This document shows positions 1 to 6,049 of a DNA stretch of 18,830 nt, in pieces; the first letter of the stretch is position 1; each line of letters opens with the position of its first letter. Made by a program: the position numbers and the translations under genes. The stretch spans positions 1-18,830 of the forward strand of contig JACKER010000067.1 of NCBI GenBank assembly GCA_020632925.1, written 5' to 3'. The DNA comes from Alphaproteobacteria bacterium. Lineage in GTDB: Bacteria > Myxococcota_A > UBA796 > GCA-2862545. The notes under the pieces are model-generated. The model saw only the letters and a program-made list of their open reading frames with translations. It had not been told where the DNA came from and did no database searches.

Positions 1-890
1 TCGCCGTCGGTGTTGGTCTCGACGTACACCCCGTCCGGCGCGTTCTCCTCGCCGTCGGTCAGGCCGTCGTTGTCGCTGTCGGTGTCGCGGTAGTCCAGGA
101 TGCCATCGCCGTCGGTGTCGCGGACGCCCTGCTCGATGCGGGTGGGGATGCCGTCGCCGTCGTCGTCGGTGTCGTACGCGTCGCGGTCGCCGTCACCGTC
201 GGTGTCGCCGGGGAACTCGTCGATGGTCAGGATCCGGTCGCCGTCGTCGTCCACGTCGTACGCGTTGATGTCGCCGTCGCCGTCCACATCGCCCGTGCCC
301 TCCTCGAGGGTCGGGATGCCGTCGCCGTCGTCGTCGGGGTCGTAGCGGTTCGGGATGCCGTCGCCATCGAGGTCGCCGCCCCGCTCCTCGGCCGTCGGGA
401 TGCCGTCGTTGTCGTCGTCGGGGTCGTTGGTGTCCGGGATGCCGTCGCCGTCGCTGTCGTCGTTGAGGGGGTCGCCGTCGCCGTCGACGTCCTCGGGGCG
501 CAGGCCATCGCCGTCGTTGTCGCGATCCAGCCAGGCGGGGATGCCGTCGCCGTCGACGTCCTCGTCGGTCCAGTCGCCGTCGCCGTCCCAGTCCTCGTAC
601 AGCGTGGGCACCAGGTCGTTGTCGTCGTCGGTGTCCGCCCAGTCCACGGTGCCGTCGCCATCCGTGTCACGGCGGGGGTCGCTCGCGTCGCACTCCAGCG
701 AGTCGAGGAGCCCGTCGTCGTCGCTGTCCTCGTCCAATGGATCGGACCGGGAGTCCTCGAACTCGAAGCGGTCGTCGAGGCCGTCACCGTCCGTGTCGGC
801 GAGCAGCGGGTCGGTGCCCGCCACGCAGGTCTCGGTGGCGTCGACGAGCCCGTCGCCGTCCCGATCACGATCGGGATCGAGCACGACGAG
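1..890 (-). repeat. Coding repeats encoding Asp-rich thrombospondin type 3 motifs
   Basis: The plus strand shows degenerate repeats of gccgtcgccgtcg-type units. On the minus strand these encode GDGIP, DTDGDG and DDDGDG units spaced roughly 10-20 residues apart. Unit length varies and the repeats stay strictly in frame, so this is a protein-level repeat and not a tandem array such as CRISPR. It continues past the left edge. Confidence 0.85.
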
Positions 891-2165
891 CGTGAACGGC
901 TCCACGTCCTGACGGACGGCGGTCCAGGTGTCGAGGAGCGCGTCGTTGCCCTTGGACTCGCTCGTGAAGTTGCCCCAGCTGCGCGCGTTGACGTTGGGGA
1001 TCGCGGGCACGTCGTACCGGCCGCTCGACAGCCCCGTGGGACCGGAGGAGACCAGGCCCTCCTGACCGTTGGGCATGAGGACGGCGTTGGCCTGAACCAG
1101 GCTGTCCTCCCAGAACATCGGGAGACCGCGGTGGTCGCCGGCGATGTCGAGCTCGAACAGCCGCATCCCGGCGTACGCGGTCTCGACGTCGTTCGCCACG
1201 AAGTGGAACTCGCCCACGGACAGCTGCAGCTCACAGTCGTACGTCCCCGGCGGGACCGGGTCGCCGTCGCGGTCCGTGCCGTCCCACTCGATCCGGCGGT
1301 GCCCCGCGCGGACGCTGTTCTGGATGTGGATGTCTTCGTCGGAGGCGGGGTCGAGGCCGTCCCCGTTGAGGTCGCAGATGAGGTGGACCTCGCCGTCGAC
1401 GTTCGTGTCGAACTCGATGGCGGCCGGGAAGACCCCCGGGGACACCCCCGCGCACTGGTCGACCTCGGTGTCGAGGTTGGTGAGCTCGGGGACGAGGGTG
1501 GAGTAGGTCGCGATCTCCGGGGGGTTCAGGTAGATCGGGAACTCGGCGAGCGCGACGGCCTGGCCGCCGTCCGGCCCGATGGCGCCAACGGGGCAGGAGC
1601 GGCCCGGGAAGTGGTAGATCCCGTCGCTGTTGATCTTGACGAAGAAGACGCGACCCACCAGGCCGTCCAGCTTCATCTCCACGACGAGGGTCTCGGTGGA
1701 GGAGCCGCCGTTCAGCAGGGCGAAGAAGCTGCCGTCGAAGCGGCTGGTCTCGGTGAAGTCCGGGCCGCGGATCTCCCACTGCCGGGACCAGACGCGACCC
1801 GCGGTGGCGCCGACCACCGTCAGATCCCAATCCGCGAGTGCCTCCAGCGTGCCGTCGCCGTCCAGGTCGACCCCCAGCACGCGCGCCGTCCAGGTCCCCG
1901 CAGGCATGGGACCGGAGTTCTCTCCGCTGTGGAGCACGCCGAGCACGGCGCCGGAGGCCGGATCGCTGATCTCCAGATCGATCGGGACGTTCGGACCACC
2001 GAGCGGATCGATGCTCTCTGCGAACCAGTCCATCGTCTCGCCGGGAGCGAGGATGTCGACCGCCATCACCACGTCGCCCTGCAGCGGCTGGGTGGCTCCG
2101 AGCTCCGCGGCTCCCTCCGCGTGCGCGTGGGGCAGCAGGGCGAGCATGAGGACCGGCTGGATCAT
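1..2165 (-). CDS. Exported calcium-binding protein with thrombospondin type 3 repeats (3' end outside window)
   Basis: The frame is open from an ATG at 2165 to the left edge with no stop, so about 721 N-terminal residues are present and the C-terminus is missing. GAGGAG sits five bases before the ATG. The first 16 residues (MIQPVLMLALLPHAHA) look like a short signal peptide ending in AHA, though the n-region lacks a positive charge. Residues about 17-420 are a beta-rich exported region. It includes a stretch near residues 285-320 (WDGTDRDGDPVPPGTYDCEL) that resembles the FlgD-type Ig-like fold. From about residue 425 onward the protein is nearly continuous DxDxDG-type repeats (DTDGDG, DDDGDGIP), the signature of thrombospondin type 3 calcium-binding repeats. 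Such proteins are usually secreted or cell-surface and fold only with calcium. The specific function is not recognisable. An anchor or sorting domain may lie beyond the window. Confidence 0.9.
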   Translation of the reverse strand, partial: MIQPVLMLALLPHAHAEGAAELGATQPLQGDVVMAVDILAPGETMDWFAESIDPLGGPNVPIDLEISDPASGAVLGVLHSGENSGPMPAGTWTARVLGVDLDGDGTLEALADWDLTVVGATAGRVWSRQWEIRGPDFTETSRFDGSFFALLNGGSSTETLVVEMKLDGLVGRVFFVKINSDGIYHFPGRSCPVGAIGPDGGQAVALAEFPIYLNPPEIATYSTLVPELTNLDTEVDQCAGVSPGVFPAAIEFDTNVDGEVHLICDLNGDGLDPASDEDIHIQNSVRAGHRRIEWDGTDRDGDPVPPGTYDCELQLSVGEFHFVANDVETAYAGMRLFELDIAGDHRGLPMFWEDSLVQANAVLMPNGQEGLVSSGPTGLSSGRYDVPAIPNVNARSWGNFTSESKGNDALLDTWTAVRQDVEPFTLVVLDPDRDRDGDGLVDATETCVAGTDPLLADTDGDGLDDRFEFEDSRSDPLDEDSDDDGLLDSLECDASDPRRDTDGDGTVDWADTDDDNDLVPTLYEDWDGDGDWTDEDVDGDGIPAWLDRDNDGDGLRPEDVDGDGDPLNDDSDGDGIPDTNDPDDDNDGIPTAEERGGDLDGDGIPNRYDPDDDGDGIPTLEEGTGDVDGDGDINAYDVDDDGDRILTIDEFPGDTDGDGDRDAYDTDDDGDGIPTRIEQGVRDTDGDGILDYRDTDSDNDGLTDGEENAPDGVYVETNTDG

Positions 2166-2188
2166 GGCGTCTCCTCGACGAGGGCGAC

Positions 2189-2198
2189 AGCTTATCCC
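2189..2198 (-). promoter_or_regulatory. GGGATAAGCT motif upstream of the TSP3-repeat gene
   Basis: The minus-strand 10-mer GGGATAAGCT lies 23 bases before the ATG of the TSP3-repeat gene. It occurs again at 4125-4134, directly upstream of tatA. It is AT-rich for this sequence and could be a -10 element, but no -35 box is evident. The function is an inference. Confidence 0.25.
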
Positions 2199-2211
2199 GC
2201 CCCGTCGCCGC

Positions 2212-3834
2212 TCACCTGCCGACCGGATCAGCGGCGAAGGAGGCGTCGAGGCGCTCGAGCTCCGCCGTGAGGCGTTCCTGCGCCGCCAGCGCCGACGCGT
2301 CCGGCTGGTTCGAGAGCAGTTCCTGACCCTCCGTCACGTCGTCACCCAGATCGAACAACAGCCAGCCCGGCTCGGCGGAAGCGACCGACCAGGTCCGGAC
2401 CAGCTTGTACCGGTCGTCGCGGATGGTGACCCATCGGATCCAGGGTCGCAGGGGCTCGTTGGGCCAGAACCGCTCGGTGAACACGGTGTCGCGGAGCGAG
2501 GGGCGGTCGGGATCGGACAGGTAGGGCAACAGGCTGACGGAGTCGCGCTCGCGCGGCACGACGCCGAGCCGCTCGTCCACGGTCGCCGCGTCCAGCCCGG
2601 CCATCGCGAGAGCGGTGTCGTACAAATCGGCGCTCTGCACGAGGCCGCGGCTGATGGCGCCGGGCTCGCGCACGAGCGGACCGGCGATCAGCATCGGCAC
2701 GCGGATCCCACCCTCCTGGAGCGAGCCTTTCGCCTGGAGCTGGGCGTAGGGCTCCTCGGCCACCTCGCCCGCGCTCCCGTTGTCGGAGAGCAGCGCGATC
2801 GTCGTGTCCTCGTCCAGGCCCGCCACGAGATCGCCGATCGCGCGGTCCAGATCCACGAGCATCTCGTCCACCCGCTCGTAGTCGTCGGCGGGGACGGGAG
2901 CGCCCGGCGGCAGGTCCCAGGGCTTGTGGACGCCGTGGAAGGCGACGACGATCGCCCATGGCTCGGGGAGCGTGCGCGCGGCGGACAGCGCGTCCTCCAC
3001 GGTGCGATCGGTCACCCACCCCTCCACGATCGAGAGGTTGCCGCCGTCGTTGCGCTCCCACCTCGCGTACCCGAGGCCGTCGGGACGCGGCGTGGCGACG
3101 GGGTCGGAGATCGTGTCCAGGTTCGCGCTGGTGCCGACGAAGCGGTCGAACCCGAGCCGCAGCGGGTGGTCGGGCTCGTCACCGCGGTTGAGGTGCCACT
3201 TCCCGATCCATGCGGTGGACCAGGGGGTGTCGGCGGCGTGCAGCGCGGCGCCCAGCGTGACCTCCTCGGACGACATCGAGCTGCCGGCGTGGAGCAGCAC
3301 GAGATCACCGATCCCGGTCCGGCTCGGGTGGCGGCCGGTGGCGAGGGTCGCGCGGGTCGGGGAGCACAGCGGCGGCGTCCAGGCGCGGCTGAAGCGGATC
3401 CCGCGCGCGGCGAGTCCGTCGATCGCGGGGGTCGGCGGTCCGTGGGTGCCTCCGAACGCGGCGACCTGCTCGCGCCCCACGTCGTCCACCAGCACGATCA
3501 ACAGGTTCGTGCCGGCCAGCCGCGGCTCGAGCGTCACCGGGTCGTGTCCGGGGACCGTGCAGACGAAGACGCCACCGGCGCGGGTGTCGAGGGCGGAGAT
3601 ACCGCCTCCCTCCGATGGGACGGGCACGCCGTCGCGCGTCCAGCTGCCAGCGACCCCGTCGGTGTCGCACCACAGGTCGTCCAGCCCGCGGACGGCGTCG
3701 GTCGGTCCGGCGAGCGGTCGCGTCGGGACCGAGGTGTCCCCTCCGCCCGACGTGTCGTCGGTCGAGGCGTCGGTCTCGGGGACGGTCCCCGTTCCTCGCG
3801 GGGCGCAGGCGAGCAGGAGCGAGAGCGCGACCAT
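2212..3834 (-). CDS. Lipoprotein sulfatase (arylsulfatase family)
   Basis: 540 residues; hydrolyses sulfate esters in the cell envelope, substrate unknown. The N-terminus MVALSLLLAC carries a lipobox (LLAC, Cys10), followed by a Thr/Ser/Asp/Gly-rich linker to about residue 45. A small two-cysteine module (about 50-97) precedes the catalytic domain. The sulfatase core is complete: metal-binding DD at 117-118, the formylglycine signature CSPTR at 157-161 with ATLATGR following, GKWH at 211-214, HKPW near 303, DNG at 351-353, and K369 with EGGIRVP at 374-380. The Cys-type signature means activation by a formylglycine-generating enzyme or equivalent would be needed; none is in the window. The ATG lies 10 bases after the tatA stop, with only a weak ribosome binding site, suggesting co-transcription. 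No closer in-frame start is present. The lipobox fits the nearby lnt, whose product completes lipoprotein acylation. Confidence 0.93.
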   Translation of the reverse strand: MVALSLLLACAPRGTGTVPETDASTDDTSGGGDTSVPTRPLAGPTDAVRGLDDLWCDTDGVAGSWTRDGVPVPSEGGGISALDTRAGGVFVCTVPGHDPVTLEPRLAGTNLLIVLVDDVGREQVAAFGGTHGPPTPAIDGLAARGIRFSRAWTPPLCSPTRATLATGRHPSRTGIGDLVLLHAGSSMSSEEVTLGAALHAADTPWSTAWIGKWHLNRGDEPDHPLRLGFDRFVGTSANLDTISDPVATPRPDGLGYARWERNDGGNLSIVEGWVTDRTVEDALSAARTLPEPWAIVVAFHGVHKPWDLPPGAPVPADDYERVDEMLVDLDRAIGDLVAGLDEDTTIALLSDNGSAGEVAEEPYAQLQAKGSLQEGGIRVPMLIAGPLVREPGAISRGLVQSADLYDTALAMAGLDAATVDERLGVVPRERDSVSLLPYLSDPDRPSLRDTVFTERFWPNEPLRPWIRWVTIRDDRYKLVRTWSVASAEPGWLLFDLGDDVTEGQELLSNQPDASALAAQERLTAELERLDASFAADPVGR

Positions 3835-3844
3835 GGGCGCTCGA

Positions 3845-4123
3845 TCAGCCCGTCTGCTTGGTCTTCTCGTGCTCCCGGAGCTCCTGGGCCTCGGAGATCG
3901 GGTCGTGATCGAGCTGCTTGTTCGACGGTGCCGAGGAGGACACGTCGATGCTGTCGTCCTTCTGCGCGTCGCGGAAGGCCTTGATGCCCTTGCCGAACGA
4001 CTCGAACACCTGCGGAAGCCGGCCGGCCCCGAAGATGATGAGGACGATGACCAGGATGATGATCAGCTCGGTCGGGCCGATCATGTTCAGGAATGCGACG
4101 ACGGGCATGGCCACTCCCGGCAT
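3845..4123 (-). CDS. tatA: Sec-independent protein translocase subunit TatA
   Basis: 92 residues. TatA forms the size-variable pore of the twin-arginine translocase, which exports folded proteins across the inner membrane with TatC. The sequence has the standard plan. A short periplasmic N-terminus precedes one membrane helix (about 20-33, ELIIILVIVLIIFGAG). The FGxGRLP hinge follows, then an amphipathic helix (VFESFGKGIKAFRDAQK) and a polar, charged tail. TatA is favoured over TatB by length and by the FGKGIKAF pattern. Two starts are possible: ATG 4123, preceded by AAGGGG, and ATG 4108, preceded by GGGAG. The second gives the more typical short N-terminus MPVVAFLNMIG. tatA lies between mtnA and the sulfatase gene on the same strand. 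No tatC is in the window. Confidence 0.93.
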   Translation of the reverse strand: MPGVAMPVVAFLNMIGPTELIIILVIVLIIFGAGRLPQVFESFGKGIKAFRDAQKDDSIDVSSSAPSNKQLDHDPISEAQELREHEKTKQTG

Positions 4124-4124
4124 G

Positions 4125-4134
4125 AGCTTATCCC
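4125..4134 (-). promoter_or_regulatory. GGGATAAGCT motif directly upstream of tatA
   Basis: Second copy of the 10-mer found upstream of the TSP3-repeat gene. Here it abuts the first tatA ATG and overlaps its purine-rich ribosome binding region, so part of the match could simply reflect translation signals. Confidence 0.2.
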
Positions 4135-4177
4135 CTTTTCACCAGCGCCGCTCCGCTCCCGTCCGGACAGGTCCGGG

Positions 4178-5176
4178 TCAGGAGGGCGACCAGAGCCCGC
4201 TCTCGGTGATCCAGGCGTCGACCAGCGCGGCCGGGGTCACGTCGAAGGCCGGGTTCCAGACGTCGACGTCCGCGGCCCATCGGAGCTCGCCATACCCTCG
4301 GACCTCGTCGGCAGCGCGCTCCTCGATCGGGATGTCCGCGCCGGTGGGGCAGCGCGGATCCAACGTCGACTCGGGGACGGCGACCCAGAAGGGGAGGCCG
4401 TGGTGCTTCGCGAGCACCGCGAGGCCGTAGGTCCCGATCTTGTTGGCGACGTCACCGTTGGCGGCCACCCGATCCGCGCCGACGACCACCGCGTCCACCC
4501 GACCCTCGGCCATCGCCGCCGCCGCCATCGAGTCCGTCACCAGCGTGCACGGGATCCCGGAGGTCTCGCACTCCCAGGCCGTCAGCCGCGCACCCTGGAG
4601 GTACGGTCGGGTCTCGCCCGCCATCACCCGCTCGAGCCTGCCAGCCTCGTGCGCGGCCCGGATCACGCCGACCGCCGTCCCGTATCCCCCGGTCGCCAGC
4701 GCCCCTGCGTTGCAGTGGGTGTACAGCCGGACGCCTCGGTCCAGCCCGAGACGCTCGACCAGGCGGAGTCCGTGAGCCCCGATCGCGCGGTTGATCGCCA
4801 CGTCCTCGCGGTGGATCGCGACGGCCTCGTCGAGCAGGCGCTCGGTGGGCACCGGGAGCATCCGCTCGATCGCCCAGCGCAGGTTCACCGCGGTCGGGCG
4901 GGACGCGAGGAGCACCTCGGCGGCGCGCTGGCGATCGCCCCCGGCGAGTACGTCGAGCGCGAACCCGTACGCGGCCGTGATCCCGATCGCCGGAGCTCCT
5001 CGGACCACCATGTCCCGGATCGCTCGCGCGGCCTCGTGCGCGTTCGAACACCGGATGGTCGCCACGACCCGCGGGAGGACCCGCTGATCGAGGAGAAGGA
5101 GAACGTGGGGGACGGCGCTGAGATCGAGTCGGATGTGCTCCCCGGGCTCATCGTCCGGGATCTGTCGCTCGTTCAT
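4178..5176 (-). CDS. mtnA: S-methyl-5-thioribose-1-phosphate isomerase
   Basis: 332 residues. MtnA isomerises 5-methylthioribose 1-phosphate to 5-methylthioribulose 1-phosphate in the cytoplasmic methionine salvage pathway. Family signatures are clear: VVRGAPAIG (57-65), THCNAGALATGGYGTA (153-168) with the catalytic Cys155, ETRPYLQGARLTAWE (188-202), DSMAA (215-219), and GADRVAANGDVANKIGTY (233-250) with catalytic Asp235. Length is close to the family norm. The ATG at 5176 has only a weak ribosome binding site. A sigma70-like promoter lies upstream and would give a leader of about 120 bases. No other methionine-salvage gene is nearby. The related eIF2B-like and ribose-1,5-bisphosphate isomerases are less likely because the MtnA-type Cys and Asp motifs are intact. 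Confidence 0.94.
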   Translation of the reverse strand: MNERQIPDDEPGEHIRLDLSAVPHVLLLLDQRVLPRVVATIRCSNAHEAARAIRDMVVRGAPAIGITAAYGFALDVLAGGDRQRAAEVLLASRPTAVNLRWAIERMLPVPTERLLDEAVAIHREDVAINRAIGAHGLRLVERLGLDRGVRLYTHCNAGALATGGYGTAVGVIRAAHEAGRLERVMAGETRPYLQGARLTAWECETSGIPCTLVTDSMAAAAMAEGRVDAVVVGADRVAANGDVANKIGTYGLAVLAKHHGLPFWVAVPESTLDPRCPTGADIPIEERAADEVRGYGELRWAADVDVWNPAFDVTPAALVDAWITESGLWSPS

Positions 5177-5299
5177 CCGTCGTGCCCCGAGCCGTCCGAG
5201 AGCCCCCTTCGCCCGAATCCACCGCTAGAGATGGAGGAGACGCAAAAGCTTGCCTGGTGTGATACCGGCGAAGGAGGCTGTCGAACCTGCTCGCTGAGA

Positions 5300-5321
5300 A
5301 GGATCGTACGCTCCCGATCCT
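5300..5321. promoter_or_regulatory. Inverted repeat in the mtnA promoter (candidate operator)
   Basis: AGGATCG (5300-5306) and CGATCCT (5315-5321) form a perfect 7-bp inverted repeat separated by 8 bases. It overlaps the -10 box and most of the spacer of the proposed mtnA promoter, where a bound repressor would block RNA polymerase. No regulator gene is recognisable nearby. Confidence 0.3.
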
Positions 5322-5331
5322 CGCGTGTCAA
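5303..5331 (-). promoter_or_regulatory. Sigma70-like promoter for mtnA
   Basis: On the minus strand TTGACA (5331-5326, perfect -35) is followed after exactly 17 bases by TACGAT (5308-5303, four of six matches to TATAAT). Transcription would start near 5296 and give a leader of about 120 bases before mtnA. Assignment rests on sequence match only. Confidence 0.5.
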
Positions 5332-5498
5332 GCACATACGACGGCATCCTCCACCCGGCGCCGGTACGCGGGAGGAGAGGCTCGTGATCGGCATCATCGG
5401 CGGGGATCGTGGGGGAGGACCTCGGGGGGATCGCGTCGGTCGTGGGGAGGGCCGAATGCGGTGGACGCGGTCGGCGTCAGGGGCGGGAGGAGGAGAGG

Positions 5499-5861
5499 AT
5501 GGCAGCATACGTGAAGAGGATCGCCCTGGCAACGGGGCTGGCGCTGGGTCTGGTGCCCGGCGTCGCGTCGGCGGGCCCGATCGTGTCGGTCGGGATCTCG
5601 GTTCCGCTCCCGCCCCCGGTGGTCGTGGTGCGCCCGGCACCCCCCGCCGTCGGGTACGTGTGGGTCGACGGCTACTGGAGCACCGCCTCCTACGGCGCTC
5701 CCATGTGGATCGACGGCTACTGGGCGCCCCCGCCCCCTCCGGTCGTGACCCGGACGGTGGTGGTGTCTCGCCCGGTCGTGACGCACACCCGCGTCGTCCA
5801 CACGGCTCCGACGCGGGTCGTGACCCACTCCGCTCCCCGGACGGTCGTGGTCCACCACTGA
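5499..5861 (+). CDS. Small exported WxxGxW-repeat protein
   Basis: 120 residues, starting at ATG 5499. A GGAGGAG-rich tract lies directly before this ATG, and the N-terminus it gives is a clean signal peptide (MAAYVKRIALATGLALGLVPGVASA, cleavage near residue 25). An upstream in-frame ATG at 5409 would put a charged tail before the signal peptide and is rejected. The mature protein is Val/Pro-rich and contains YVWVDGYW and MWIDGYW, two copies of the WxxGxW motif typical of the YXWGXW (BcpO-related) family. Between and after them are PPPP runs, and the tail is rich in Val, Thr, Arg and His (VVTHTRVVHT), ending VVVHH. The family function is unknown; an envelope or surface role is inferred. The gene is divergent from mtnA and convergent with lnt. 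The His content could bind metal, but this is speculative. Confidence 0.85.
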   Translation: MAAYVKRIALATGLALGLVPGVASAGPIVSVGISVPLPPPVVVVRPAPPAVGYVWVDGYWSTASYGAPMWIDGYWAPPPPPVVTRTVVVSRPVVTHTRVVHTAPTRVVTHSAPRTVVVHH

Positions 5862-5866
5862 TCGTC

Positions 5867-5891
5867 GTCGCCTTTTTTCCGGCGACCCTTT
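5867..5891 (+). terminator. Possible weak terminator after the WxxGxW gene
   Basis: GTCGCC (5867-5872) and GGCGAC (5881-5886) can pair around a T-rich 8-base loop, followed by CCTTT. The T run is in the loop and not after the stem, so this is not a standard intrinsic terminator. It starts six bases after the stop codon. Confidence 0.25.
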
Positions 5892-5917
5892 ACACGCCGC
5901 GGGACCGCAGGTAGTGT
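5889..5917 (+). promoter_or_regulatory. Possible promoter into the convergent gap
   Basis: TTTACA (5889-5894; five of six matches to TTGACA) and TAGTGT (5912-5917; first two and last bases of the -10 consensus) are separated by 17 bases. It points into a gap that holds no plus-strand gene but does hold an extensive inverted-repeat fold. The -10 match is modest. Confidence 0.3.
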
Positions 5918-5940
5918 GAAGTCATCGCCGGTCGAACGGC

Positions 5941-6033
5941 GCGTGCCTTGTGGAGCTTCATCTCCACACCCACCCCCGGGTGAGGTCCTTTCTGGATCTC
6001 ATGAGGAGCCCGCGGGGTGGGTGCATGGCACGC
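5941..6033 (+). other. Highly structured convergent intergenic element (candidate ncRNA or bidirectional terminator)
   Basis: Nested complementary segments occupy this gap. The outer stem is 5941-5947 with 6027-6033 (7 bp). Hairpin A is 5949-5955 with 5962-5968 (7 bp, 6-base loop). A long arm pairs 5969-5976 with 6014-6021 (8 bp), then 5977-5980 with 6009-6012 (4 bp), then 5981-5988 with 5994-6001 (8 bp including one G-U, 5-base loop); 6002-6008 is bulged. The arrangement closes as a two-arm junction. No U-tract follows, so a simple intrinsic terminator is not favoured. It matches no RNA family I recognise; the SRP RNA core motif is absent. The fold could form from either strand. Confidence 0.45.
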
Positions 6034-6049
6034 CCTCCCGGTCAGCAGG

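Noticed and set aside
100..912. CRISPR-like or satellite repeat array suggested by the repeated gtcgccgtcg units
   Set aside because: Units are of unequal length, have no constant spacer size and remain in one coding frame as DxDxDG protein repeats.
4590..4630. MtnA has AGETRP where many homologs have DETRP
   Set aside because: The position before ETRP varies in the family as I know it, and the catalytic Cys and Asp motifs are intact, so it is not evidence of lost function.
5177..5296. SAM riboswitch in the mtnA leader
   Set aside because: None of the conserved SAM-I or SAM-II core segments is recognisable by eye; a covariance-model search would settle it.
5231..5300. tRNA-like 3' end on the minus strand (GGTTCGA followed by a CACACCA end)
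   Set aside because: The T-loop would have eight bases, the T-stem does not pair over five bases, and no matching 5' acceptor strand is present upstream.
5409..5498. Upstream ATG for the WxxGxW protein adding 30 residues
   Set aside because: It would place a charged, Gly-rich stretch before a clear signal peptide, and the ATG at 5499 has the much better purine-rich ribosome binding site.
1630..5914. Two long plus-strand frames (784 and 996 residues) across the left cluster
   Set aside because: They run opposite the TSP3-repeat, sulfatase, tatA and mtnA genes, which all show clear family motifs, start signals and correct lengths.
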